64,000 nt of DNA from Phytophthora colocasiae (lineage: Eukaryota > Oomycota > Peronosporomycetes > Peronosporales > Peronosporaceae): assembly GCA_018806915.1 (NCBI GenBank), contig JAGKQI010000087.1, forward strand, positions 186,001 through 250,000, given 5' to 3'. This document shows, piece by piece, positions 30,081 through 40,300 of the stretch. The stretch's first letter is position 1. Every line of letters begins with the position of its first letter. The position numbers and the translations under genes were made by a program. The notes beneath the pieces were generated by a model. It had not been told where the DNA came from, ran no database searches, and worked only from the letters and a program-made list of their open reading frames with translations.

Positions 30081-30515
30081 ATGGTGGCGTCTAGAAAACG
30101 GCAGCCGGAGGACGGGACTCCGACGGTTGGACGGAAAAGACGAAGACAGAGACGAAGGAATCGGCCGAAGACGCACACAAACAGAGAAGTGGTGTTTACG
30201 ACCGAGACCGACAGTGAGAATGAAGGGGTTGACGGTACGGCATCAAACGATGTCGATAACACAGTTACGGGTAAGAAGAATGGGAACCTGGAAGCTGACG
30301 GCACGGAAAGAGCGATCGACACAGTAGAGGATATCCCAGCGAAGAGCGACGAACAGGAACGACGTAAGCGACGACGCGTTCACTTCGAAGACGACAGAGG
30401 ACTCAGGACTGGGGATGGCGAGGCGACGCCGCAAGTAGAGGTGTCACCAGCCTTGACTACAGACTTGGAAGCTCCAGAGACGGCTGGAAGAACTGTTGAC
30501 GGCGACGACAAGTGA
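30081..30515 (+). CDS. Basic hypothetical protein in gag-only element
   Basis: 144 residues from ATG 30081, overlapping the next ORF by reading register only. The head is strongly basic (GRKRRRQRRRNRPK, a nuclear-localisation or RNA-binding type stretch). A second basic cluster (RRKRRRVHFEDD) follows an acidic middle; RVHFED resembles an RVxF-type docking motif. No known fold. The purine-rich sequence favours charged residues in all frames, so the call is tentative. Confidence 0.4.
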   Translation: MVASRKRQPEDGTPTVGRKRRRQRRRNRPKTHTNREVVFTTETDSENEGVDGTASNDVDNTVTGKKNGNLEADGTERAIDTVEDIPAKSDEQERRKRRRVHFEDDRGLRTGDGEATPQVEVSPALTTDLEAPETAGRTVDGDDK

Positions 30516-30525
30516 AACTGAGCCT

Positions 30526-31008
30526 ATGGAGATTACAGCGGCAACAGACAGTGATCAGACAGCGAGCTGTATCTACAGTACTGACGAAGAGACTAAAGAG
30601 GTTGTCAGGGTTGAACGTACACGGATGTCGAAGGTGTCTTTCACTGGGGATGGCGCGCCAGCCACGCCCATGGAAGAACCGATCATCGAAGAGATGGAGA
30701 TCACAGACATCACTCGTGCATTGGTGTTCCAGTTGAAAGCTGGACAGCGACGACGAGATATCGCCCATGCGGAAGTCGAACGGCGTTGGGAGCGAGCACA
30801 GATACGGCAGCAAGAGAGGTCGGAGCGACATAAAGCAGCAAAACCGCTGATTTCTGGGTATACACGGCCGGCGACGACAGAAGTCGGGCAAGAAAACTGT
30901 GGTAAGACGGCTACTGGCACGAATGGAACGGCGGTTGATCGAATGAGCACTGGAGGAGTTACACGCTTACTCGGTCAGGATGCGCAAATACAAGCTTCAC
31001 GTTCGTGA
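30526..31008 (+). CDS. Charged hypothetical protein in gag-only element
   Basis: About 160 residues from ATG 30526 (MEITAATDSDQTAS). It has an acidic N-terminal half (MEEPIIEEMEITDITRALVFQLKAGQ) and a helical basic segment (RRRDIAHAEVERRWERAQIRQQERSERHK), consistent with a short coiled coil. Unknown family. It could be joined to neighbouring frames by splicing or frameshift into one accessory protein; the sequence does not decide this. Confidence 0.4.
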   Translation: MEITAATDSDQTASCIYSTDEETKEVVRVERTRMSKVSFTGDGAPATPMEEPIIEEMEITDITRALVFQLKAGQRRRDIAHAEVERRWERAQIRQQERSERHKAAKPLISGYTRPATTEVGQENCGKTATGTNGTAVDRMSTGGVTRLLGQDAQIQASRS

Positions 31009-31376
31009 CGACGGTACCAGAAACGTGTACTGAAAGCGCAGGCAAGGAACGGCGGCAGCTTAGGCAGCGCGATGAACGGTCACAGTACCCTGAAAACACG
31101 TACTATGGTTACAGTGATCACAGACCCGGATGTTACTGCGAGGTCACGGGTTACCAGTGGCGACGTTGCTGGAACGACGGGGCCAAGAATAACTGAGGCA
31201 CCGGCACCGACAAACTCAGCCACAGGACTAACAAGAACTCAGACGGTGGAGCTACGGACACTAGCCGAGAAGCGTTGACCCGGAAGTTACCTGAAACGTA
31301 CGAGACAGTTGGCACAGCACGGACACCAGACGTACAGGTGCGACGGAAACGTACTGCGGAACAAAGGTGAAGTGAG

Positions 31377-32057
31377 TTGCCAAGAACGGACGAAGCTGGA
31401 CGATCAGAAACGAAACGGCGAGAAGCAACAGAGGCACGGGAAGCGCGAGCAGCGCGACGGAGTACTTTACGTGACCAGCAGACGACGTCAACAGCCAAAA
31501 CGGTGGATACAACTACAGATCGCGGGGTTCCAAGCGTTACGACGACCAAGAAAACAGCACAGGACGTTGGCAGCAGCACCGGAACAACAACAAGCGATCC
31601 AAACGAAACACGTGAAGGAAACGCCAAAGGTCAGACTACTGGAAACGGTGGACTTGGAAACTACGGACTCCGACGCAGAGACGGCACGGCACAAGCTTTA
31701 CGAGGGCGAGGACAGTCACGGTGGCCAACATCAGTCAAGGTCATCATGTCAGAAGCCACAGGAGGCAGTGTTCGTGAACAAGGACAACGGAAAGTTCGAA
31801 ACAAGGCAGGGCGATATGAAACACAGCACAGGGTGCTGTATCGAGACCGGCCAGGAGGACCAGTGGTGGCAGCATGGCTTACGGCACAACAGTTTGAGCA
31901 ATTACTCGACGAAGCGAAGGAAAGGTCGAGGACGACCTTCTGGCGGGGGATGGCGTGTGGACAGGTAGTGCTCCACGCACCTGGAACACAAGCAATGTCA
32001 GAAGAATCCCGCGTCGCAGTGACAATTGATCTCACTGGTGACGACGAAGACAGTTGA
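31377..32057 (+). CDS. Arg-rich protein with SUMO-interaction-like tail, runs into 3' LTR
   Basis: The frame is open for 226 codons from a TTG at 31377; the true start is unknown. The first half is Arg/Glu/Thr-rich. Residues about 150-200 look folded (ETQHRVLYRDRPGGPVVAAWLTAQQFEQLL split over two stretches). The frame crosses into the 3' LTR at 31956 and ends there with VAVTIDLTGDDEDS. The pattern V-x-I-D-L-T followed by acidic residues is that of SUMO-interacting motifs. Because the tail lies in the LTR it is preserved in both copies. Function is inferred only from this motif. Confidence 0.5.
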   Translation: MPRTDEAGRSETKRREATEAREARAARRSTLRDQQTTSTAKTVDTTTDRGVPSVTTTKKTAQDVGSSTGTTTSDPNETREGNAKGQTTGNGGLGNYGLRRRDGTAQALRGRGQSRWPTSVKVIMSEATGGSVREQGQRKVRNKAGRYETQHRVLYRDRPGGPVVAAWLTAQQFEQLLDEAKERSRTTFWRGMACGQVVLHAPGTQAMSEESRVAVTIDLTGDDEDS

Positions 32058-32946
32058 AAGTGGACGACAAGTCAATCGGGATCAACGGAGTGCAGGACGG
32101 TGACGAGCAGGGCTACAGACACAAGACATTGGCGGAGACGTTGAAGTTGCAGGACGACGGCTACATGAGAAGATCGCTACAGGAGGGATGACACGGAGCA
32201 GTTACGATGGAGATAAGTATACGACCAAGGCGAACGACGCAGATAGAAGACAGTGAACGGCGGAGAAAGCTTGCAGAGCGTCGCCGAAGGAAGATCCTGA
32301 CGGTGGCGACCAGTATAGTTAGTTTAGGTGTAGTCTAGAAGGGCGACGGTAGCTAGGGGAGCTCTGGGTGTGCGGTCAGCCGCCACACCTCCCAGTTGCG
32401 ATTCTGCTCGGTTGAGAAGAGTTAAGCAGCTGAACACGACGCGTGGAGTACTGCGACCAAGGGGTCGGCTTCACCCAACAGCATTCAGAGGTTTCGTACG
32501 TGGCTTCGTTCTGCGACGTACTGGTCGGCGGAGGCGTATCGAGTCATTAGTGAGGTGAGGCACAGGGTTCTGAGGTGGCGATCATGAAGGAGTCTGTGTA
32601 GAGGGCTGGGATCTCGGTTAGCGACCGAGTGGCTACGGTGCCTACTGATGGCGTCTTGGCCGTATGAACTGAGTCTGGAACGTGGAAGGTGAAGACGTGC
32701 TATGAGAGTCTCAGTTTACGTATATTTACATGTTACATGTTCGGGCAAGCGTGAGGACAGGCTGTCAACCTACCCGAGGTTGATGGTTGCTGCTAATGTC
32801 CCCTCCCTAAGCTGTCTCTGCTGGATTTCAGCAACCGGTTGGTCCACCTAGTTTTACTGGTGACAGACGACTTCTAGCTCCTGCTCGTGTGACCCACACG
32901 CTCCCTCTAGTTGGATTACAGCGGCGTTTAAGAGAAGTAGCCGACA
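31956..32946 (+). repeat. 3' LTR of gag-only element
   Basis: 991 bp, matching 26989-27980 with a T-run difference (GCGTTTAAG versus GCGTTTTAAG). It is followed by CTAA and the resumed B2 repeat. Confidence 0.93.
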
Positions 32947-32950
32947 CTAA

Positions 32951-32982
32951 CACTCCAGATCTGCTAGTACTGACGTTGAAAA
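32951..32982 (+). repeat. Ngaro-like repeat B2, second part
   Basis: 32 bp (CACTCCAGATCTGCTAG ... GTTGAAAA) identical to the end of B1; together with 26886-26988 it rebuilds the full 135-bp B2. The host bZIP gene resumes right after it. Confidence 0.9.
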
Positions 32983-33793
32983 GGAAGGGGATTGCGAAGA
33001 GACAGTGGGGCGAGCTTCTCAAGGCTCAAAACCGGAATCAGGAACTACGAGCATCTCTCGAGGTGGAGTTTGTCGTTTGACAAGAACTGGGACATTCCTC
33101 GCTCATTATTCCTCGCCAAAGGTAAGACTGTTCCATATTATTTTTTTTCACTCTGTATGCCGTTGATAAATCTTATGCTTTTGTTTGTGGTTAGTTGAAT
33201 ACAACTCGCTATAGCATTGTGGCCACGACGACGAAGAGGATATTTCGGCGTCAAAGCCATTTGGAAGATTCTTGTTGCAAATTCTTCGAATAGTGTTTAA
33301 CTTGTTGTATCATCTCTTGCTAGAAGAAGAAGAAGTCGAACACGACAGTATCGTACGCTTTGGCGCGAGACTGTTAGAGGATGGAGTGGATATTGATCTT
33401 CGAGGAAACTACAGTGTTTGCCTCTTCAAGGACAAAGAGAGATACGTCATCGTTCTGATGGGGTTTTCCGTGCCGAAAGAACTCAGTATCCCATGCCAAG
33501 GCATTGTATGCCAATGTGGATGGTTTGAATTGACAAAGAACGGATCGTGCGATAACCAGAGCACTCTCTCACGTTCTCATTGCCGATTCACGGTCGATAT
33601 AGATGGCAGCGACGAGGGCCTGCTTGCAAGTCTGTGCCGTTCAGTTGCCAAATCGATGCACGAAGTCATTTCCAGAAGAGTGGCGTCTACTATAGAGAAA
33701 ATTCTTGTTGAGGAGGATTGGAAGCAAACGGGAGACCTGATGGAATTGCAGTTTAACATACAGACATCTTCATGTGACGATACTGTACTGTAG
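32983..33793 (+). pseudogene. Right half of bZIP gene split by Ngaro-like element
   Basis: It starts with KGIAKRQWGELLKAQNRNQELR, the continuation of the WxxIAxRQ signature whose upstream half ends at 21124. A stop or frame change near 33078 and a GTAAGA donor near 33121 follow. The next open block (33272-33793, 173 residues) has no M96-type START signature: VCLFKDKERYVIVLMGF, CQCGWFELTKNG, FTVDIDGSDEGLLASL and RVASTIEKILVEED. It may be the end of a START-like domain of a more distant subgroup. So the gene is probably a bZIP/START-like paralogue, inactivated by the 12-kb insertion. Confidence 0.55.
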
Positions 33794-34020
33794 TGATCTA
33801 TTTACGTGGCGGTAATTTTTTCATTGAGGACAAAACAAAAGCTAACGCTAGCAGATCACGTCAATGCCATCTCGTATGGCGGGCTCTGTGTCTTGTTGTT
33901 GCCCAGCTGGATTCCAGACAGAGCGTCTCTGCTGGATTGCGGGACAAGATGATGCGACAAGATTTCTTTTGTTGATTGGACAAGTTTGGTTCACTTTGTC
34001 ATCGCTAACCTCACGTGACA

Positions 34021-35379
34021 ATGGATTTAACAAGTGTCCATGAGTCATCGAGGGTTTCAAGTCCCCTCAGTATTGACATGGCGTCCTGTGACGTTGACTT
34101 CAGCATCGTCGACACATTTCTCCTCGAATACAGCCCTGCTGAACTGCTAAAAGGCTTCGATCTCTCCCCACGCCCCACCGCGGTGTCGATACTCACCAGT
34201 GACTCTACCAGAGCTCCATCGAAAGCCCAGAGCAGCAACGACACTGATTCTGACAGCAACAACTTCATGGGTGAAGTGACTCGGACCGACGAGAGAATTC
34301 AACACGCAAAACCCCGTCGAAGCGGCCCAAAAGACGAAATTCTGGCCCTGCGCAACGAACTCAAAAGCTTGCGAGCTGAATACAAGAATCTGGCGTACTG
34401 TACATCGCAAAGAGCAATAGCTTTGGGATCTAAGGGGAGTTCTTCGCGAGCCCAAAAGCTGTGGCGACAGCTCGCTCAATCTCAGCTTGAGCGTCGACGG
34501 AGGTCTGAAGAAGAAAACGCAAAACTTCGAGAAATGGTGGCGATACAAGTCCTTGAAGCCAAGAATTTGCGACGGATACTCAAACGCCGAACCAGGATTG
34601 AGGTGTGTTGGCAAAATAGTTCATTCTCAACGAATTTTACTAACTTTGAGAATGTTATTTTTCTACGTTAGATGATGCAAGAGATGTTCGGATCCAAAGG
34701 ACTCACAAACTTGGTGAAAAATACTCCACCAAATGACGCGCGTGTCTTCCAGCGCTTGCTCCTCGAAGCTGACGAGTTGTTCGTCGGTATCGACAGACTT
34801 TTCATCTTAAAGGGGATGGATAAACTGGCATTTACTGGACATTCACGGGCTACGGACCTGGAAATATTCGACGGGGTTTACTATGAAATGCTACAGAAGC
34901 GAGAGCTACCGTTTGACAGGCAGTCTACAGCAAAAGCTGTTTGGGAGTGCTTCCGTAACCTTGGAGAGGTCAATTTACGCGGTGTCGGCAGTTCAAAGGC
35001 AATTCTAAACGCCCATCCCCACATTATGGAAGACGAGGGCGACACCTTACGCAGGAGCTTCTTCGCTGTGATTTCCGGTGTTGGAGACTTTGAGGGAACT
35101 TACACATAAAAAGTAGCAAGGCGATACAAAGGCACTGAGCGCTCAGTGTTTATCACCCGGATGGTATCCGAACCAAGATTTAAAGGTAGCATCCGGGGGG
35201 CCAGTGCAACAACCAGTATGCAAGTTGTGCTAGAAGATGGAGAAGACGGAGTCAGTACGACCGTGATGAAGGTTTATTTCAGTGCTGAGAGAGCTGGACA
35301 AGCTGCCAAGGAAGATCCAGCGACGACCATGGCTTTTGCTGCGGGACGAGCTGGTACCGCGATTTCCAGCCGACGTTGA
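34021..35379 (+). pseudogene. M96-like gene with premature stop
   Basis: Exon 1 is 34021-34602 (start ATG 34021): acidic leader, KPRRSGPKDEILALRNELKSL, and LWRQLAQSQLERRR in place of the WxxIAxRQ signature. A GTGTGT donor and an acceptor at 34671 lead to exon 2 at 34672 (VFQRLLLEADELFVGIDRLF, LPFDRQSTAKAVWECF). An in-frame TAA at 35107-35109 interrupts just before KVARRYKGTERSVFITRMVSEP, and the same frame continues to 35379. The usual C-terminal ending (YLC...IENxLFD) is missing, so a second lesion is likely near 35300. The second START intron seen in paralogues is absent here. Confidence 0.7.
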
Positions 35380-35861
35380 GACGTTTGCATTGGATAATAT
35401 CCGCAGCCAGTGTCAATGGCATTAGTCTAAGATGTAGACTTTAACTCAGGGGAAGTGAACCTATCACCATGGATCAATGACTATCCAGAATGAAAATCCT
35501 GTACGTACCGCGAAGAGAGCATGACATTGACGTCTTCGTTGGACTTAGTGACCATTTCGGGATAGGAGAAAGTGGCCATACAAGCTCTTTACTGCGCAAA
35601 ATGTAGATGTCGGGTGTCAAGTGAACCCACTTCAACTTAGCACCGCAACTTACAAACATTCTCAACACCTATGTAAACGTATATTTGATATTTTATATCA
35701 TAGGAAATGAAATCTAATAAGTTCAACTATCCTGTGCAAAAGCAATATCCTTTCTAATCGCATTTTACTACGGAACTTACCGTGTCATACTTACTTTTAT
35801 CTTGACGTCGGTCATTGCACAATTAATCTGCTTCTGCACAAGCAATACTACATCCGAAGCT

Positions 35862-36474
35862 ATGGAACAACAGTTCAATGAGTTTTTGGACGAAAAAAGC
35901 GTATCACTCGATGAAATCCTCGCGTTCGTCGATTCAAGCGACTTCAATTTGGCAACCGAGACTCTCAATCCCCAAGAAGAGGCAATAGGATTCTTCACCT
36001 CGTCGATTGACATTGAAGACTCACTAGAATCATCACAAGATCACAATTCAGATTGTGTTAAAGAGAGTAAACCCAGTGTCATAAAGGAAATTCAGATGGC
36101 CACTACTAAAGATCATGACACCGAAAAGGTTGGGCAATCGAGAAAGAACTTCCAGGAGCGCGGACGAGTACGAGATCGCGTTATTCGTTTCCGAGGGATG
36201 GTTAAGCGGTTGGAGCAACAACTTGAAGACCTTAATAACTCGAGAGTGCGAATGCAAGAGCATGACAATCAGTTGGATGAAAGCCAGCTTTGCGCAATGA
36301 ATGCTGGCGTAGAAGACAGAGATGCCGTCACCTGGCAGGACATTGCAATGCGCCAGTTTGCTGCGAGGCGAGAGGCGGAGAAGGAGAATTTCAGTCTGCG
36401 AGAGCGACTGGAAGAGCAGCTTCGAGTGGCCAAGCGACTGGAAAATCTCATACGGGGGCACCAGGTTAGTAAAA
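35862..36474 (+). pseudogene. M96-like gene fragment (bZIP exon)
   Basis: Exon 1 starts at ATG 35862 (MEQQFNEFLDEKSVSLDEILAF). It carries a basic coiled-coil segment (RGRVRDRVIRFRGMVKRLEQQLEDL) and the signature WQDIAMRQFAARREAEKENFSLRERL. It ends at a GTTAGT donor after HQ (about 36474). None of the nearby acceptors gives the START half. A 57-codon open run (36604-36778) has no START motif and cannot be joined in frame with confidence. The gene appears truncated where it meets the convergent gene ending at 36771. Confidence 0.6.
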
Positions 36475-36770
36475 CTATGAGCTGTTAGAACTTTGGAGCT
36501 AGGGGTTTTCTGACATGGTGCTTTTTATTTAGGATCCATGATAGTGCATCAGATTTCATGCGAGAATGCTCTTCATGCGTTAAGTTTCACTGTTTTTCGA
36601 CAGTTCATACGCTGAAAGGAATACAGATTCTACAAAACTAACGCAAACAGAAGTCCGACAAGAATATACAACGGATACAACTAAAGTATCAATTGAAGAT
36701 GAACATAGCTGCTTCAAATTAGTGCTTAAAACACAAAAGGGAAATGCCAGGTATCATAATGAACGGTGGT

Positions 36771-37194
36771 TCAATTGAAGGGGTATTCATCGAAGAGAAT
36801 GTTTTCGATTCTCTGGGTCAAAAGCGACAGCTTCGACTCCCAGCCTTTTCGAGCGCTGTCCATAAATCGCTTCTCTCGATACTGGATCGCTGACTCTCGC
36901 CCATCGTCATCCCTTGTAGCACTCAGGTATGTCTCGATGATTGTTGTTTGACCTGAGGAAATCGAGTTTCCCTTTGTTGCAACAATAGTCATTGATTCTT
37001 CAATTGTCAAACCTACCAGATCACCATTTTCGAAGATCGGTTTTGCTGTCCCTCTGCAAACAAACAGCACGCGGTCTTCCTCGACGAACTTCTGCGCCAC
37101 ACAGATCTCATCAGTGTATATGTTTGATTTTGTACCCGTCATACACGTGTAACCAACGTGTTTTGTTGTTGTAGTCTCGCTTTGTTCAATTTCT
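36771..37194 (-). pseudogene. C-terminal half of M96-like gene split by MULE
   Basis: This is exon 3 of the gene whose exons 1-2 lie at 43775-44688. It reads (minus) SETTTTKHVGYTCMTG, then CVAQKFVEEDRVLFVCRGTA, then the STIIET/YLSATRDDDGRE block and the IENILFDEYPFN end, all as in the intact paralogue 46699-48135. It is separated from its start by the Mutator-like element 37195-43697. Leaving out the element and one 9-bp duplicate, exon 3 is 435 nt, a multiple of three, so the insertion is the only visible lesion. Confidence 0.85.
37186..37194. repeat. Target duplication of MULE (left)
   Basis: TCAATTTCT, repeated exactly at 43698-43706. Nine bp is the usual target duplication of Mutator-like elements, and removing one copy restores the host exon. 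Confidence 0.9.
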
Positions 37195-37356
37195 CGGAGT
37201 CGTTACTACAACATAAATACAACCATACGACAGCCTGAAATGAGCAACATATGTGTTGCTTGCGAAATATAAATACTGAAATATAATCTCCCAACTGCAA
37301 ATTTCATGTTTCGTTAGGTACGAATCCTCCCTGAATCTCATTTAAACTGCCCAGCG

Positions 37357-40300
37357 ATGCCGAAGAATGGAGCGCGCGCTACTGCTGGCGCAGTGACGCC
37401 AGCGTCGAAGAAGGGGGGACGCATAGGAGCGAAGAAGGTGGCCACAGCGATCAACAAGACCACTAAGAAGAAGACGACCAAGGGGGGAGTTACAACGAAG
37501 GCGCCGGTGAAGAAGACGTCGTCCGCCGTAACGAAGCAGACAGCGCTGGAGACGAGGGCTACTTTGAAGGCGAAGCTGGTCGCTGCCAAGAAGGCAGTTG
37601 CTTATAAGGAGAAGGCGGATGCTGTAAGGAAGAAGGCAGCTGCTGAGAGAACGAAGGCCGCCGCAAAGAGGAAGTCGGCGAAGGAGAAGGTGGCGGCGAC
37701 AGACAAGAAGTTGCCATCCGCCGCGGTAGACGAGAAGGCAGAGGCGACGGACGAGAAAGCGGAGGCGACGGACGAGAAGGCGGAGGCGGCGGACGAGAAG
37801 TTGCCGGCCGCGGAGGAGACGAAGACACTGGTGACGGCGGACGAGAAGTTGCCGGCCACGGAGGAAACGAAGACACTGGTGGCGGCGGACGAGAAGGTGG
37901 AGGCGACGGACGAGAAGGTGCCAGCCGCGGTTGATGAAAGCTCTAAAGCCACAGGTATGTCTGTCATTTGTCTGCGTTGTTGTTAAATATGTTGCATACT
38001 ATGTTGCTTACTATGTTGCTTACCATGTTGTTAACTATGTCGCTAACTATGTTGTTTACTGTGTTGCCTTTCCGTTAGAACCACCTACGATTACTACGTC
38101 ATGTACGAATGAAACATGCATTTGAAATGATAGTGTTGCTGTTAATGAGTTGCTAACATTAATAAATGATAGGTGATGCGGAAGATCAACATGCTGATCA
38201 AGCAGAAAGTGGCAGAGGAACGGAGGCCAAGAAGCGAACCAGACTTGGAGTTAATGACGTCGATAGCGACAATGAAAGACAGCAAAAGACGGCTCGCAAA
38301 CTATCGGATACGAGCGATTATGTTGGCTCAGTGCCAGAGGATGAACCTGCTCATAGGTATGCTCGACGGACCAAGACGTGGGAAACCCGCGAGAAAATGC
38401 GGAAGGCTCACACACCAGTGGAGAACAACGTGAGCAAACTACCAAAGAACGTCTTCAAGGACTGGGACGAGTTTGAAACTACGCTAAAGGGCTACATGGC
38501 AGAAAACTACTTGTGCTACCGAGTCCGCAGCTCTAAAACTCGAGTGAAGCACAACAGGTACATTCTTGTGGTGCTTGAATGTTATGTTGCTCTGACATTT
38601 ATGTTGCTCTCGTGTTGTGTTGCTCTCGTGTTGTGTTGCTCTCGTGTTGTGTTGCTCTAGTGAGGCTAATTCAAAACAACTTCCGCCAAACATGAAGTAC
38701 GCTTTTAAGCGAATGTGGTGCACCCATGGTGCCACACAGGCTGGTCGTGGTGAAGGCCGCAGGGAGCATGATTCGCGTTACACTGGTTGTGAGGCCGGTT
38801 TTGTGGTACGTTCGAAAGACCACGGTCGTGGTGGACAGGCAAAGTGGCAGGTTTGCGTGGAATCCCAGGTTTGTTGTATTGTCTTTCTTCTACGTCTCTT
38901 TTTGCTAGATAGTTACTCATATATGCTATGCAGATTTCACGGCACAACCACCCGACCAACGATATAATCTACGCGTCCTACCGAGGAGCCAAATCTATGC
39001 CTCTTCCAGCTCAGGTTCGCCGTGAGCTTGGCCTTTTGACAGAAGTCAAGACAACCACTGCCGACATCAACCGCTATTTGTCGGATAAACTGGGTGGGTG
39101 AATGACCATTTAGGTTTTGGGTGGCGTCTTCTTTTTTTTTAATTACAAACTTTAAGTGATGTTGACGTTGATTATTGTGACACAATGCAGATATGGTCAT
39201 AACTCCTCAGCAAACAAGAAATGTTCTACAGCAAGTGGTTGGTTCTACCACAACGGAGCGAACAAAACGGATCCTTGACACTTTTGCAGAGGCCGACTCC
39301 GGTAACGAAGTATTGCTAGTGCAGTATCAAATGGATATCACGTGTATTATAGCTATTCAGACGGCCGTGCAGAAGGCATGCTTTGAACAGTGGGGCGATT
39401 CTCTCGTCATGGATTGGACTCACGGCACCAATAACCTTGGGTATCACCTAGGTAATTTGCATTTATATGTTTCTTTTGGATGCGTCGATGAGCTGATGGT
39501 TTTATCGTATTACAGGGAGCCTGGTTATTACGTCTGCCACAGGAAGAGGAATCCCAGTCATTGACTTTTTGGCACTCGATCAAAAGGCTCAGACAATGAT
39601 GTTTATCATGGAATTTTCAAGAGAAAAATCCGACTTGGGGTAGTATAATAACATGTGTTATCGACAAAGATTTCGTTGAGTGGAGAGTTCTGGAGAAGGT
39701 GTTTCCACATGCGATTGTGCTTCTTTGCCAGTTTCATGCTCTGACTTACTGGCGGAAGGTTTGTCGCCGACAAAAGTTCAATCTGACGGTGGCCCAGCGC
39801 GACAAAATGGAGGCGGCATTTGCGAAGCTTATATACTGGTAAACCAGTTTGTGTTGCTCCTTGTGGATCAACTATGTTGCATTTTAATATTGTTGCTAAT
39901 AGTGTTGCTTGACTATGCCCCTATATGTAGTAGTACACGAACGAAATACGACTCTGAGTTGACGATCTTCAAAACGACTTGCGAGAGAGTGTGCCCCGCG
40001 CTTCTCGACTATTTTCTTGAGAACTGGCACACGTGCCGAAGATGTGGGCGAATCATATCCGTGGTAAATACTTCACCGCTGGCAACACGACGACCAACCG
40101 CATAGAGTCGAACTGGAACCAGGTCAAGCTTCTTCTTGGTAAAAGGCCAAAGATCGACTCAACAGTCTGTGGTCTACTAGCTCATCAAGCAACCATTATT
40201 CGACAGCAGAGCTCTGCTGTGTTTAAACACGCTACTTCCTCTAGACTGCCCGAATCCGTCCCTGAACTCCTTTCGCGAGTGGCGCAACGTCTAAGTGACC

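Larger units (their letters stand above)
26989..32946 (+). mobile_element. Non-autonomous gag-only LTR retrotransposon
   Basis: The LTRs at 26989-27980 (992 bp) and 31956-32946 (991 bp) start TGTGGACAGG and end GTAGCCGACA; I noticed only one length difference in a T run. A 4-bp duplication CTAA flanks it (26985-26988 and 32947-32950). The 3.97-kb interior has a gag gene and several basic, low-complexity ORFs, but no protease, RT, RNase H or integrase motif in any frame. It therefore must have moved using enzymes in trans, and recently, given the near-identical LTRs. Confidence 0.9.
21125..32982 (+). mobile_element. Ngaro-like tyrosine-recombinase retrotransposon with nested LTR element
   Basis: The architecture is A1 (21125-21356), gag, RT-RNase H, tyrosine recombinase, B1 (26501-26635), A2 (26636-26867), an 18-bp spacer, then B2 (26886-26988 plus 32951-32982). 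These are the split direct repeats of the Ngaro/PAT type, with no integrase and no methyltransferase ORF, so Ngaro-like is the best fit. B2 is cut by the LTR element 26989-32946; removing that element and one CTAA makes B2 135 bp, equal to B1. The host gene is interrupted at a bZIP-type coding sequence. RT has frameshifts, so it may be inactive. Confidence 0.88.

Noticed and set aside
37357..37986. Stand-alone histone H1-like protein
   Set aside because: Lys/Ala-rich composition looks like H1, but there is no globular domain, and the GTATGT donor joins it in phase to the transposase exons inside the MULE termini.
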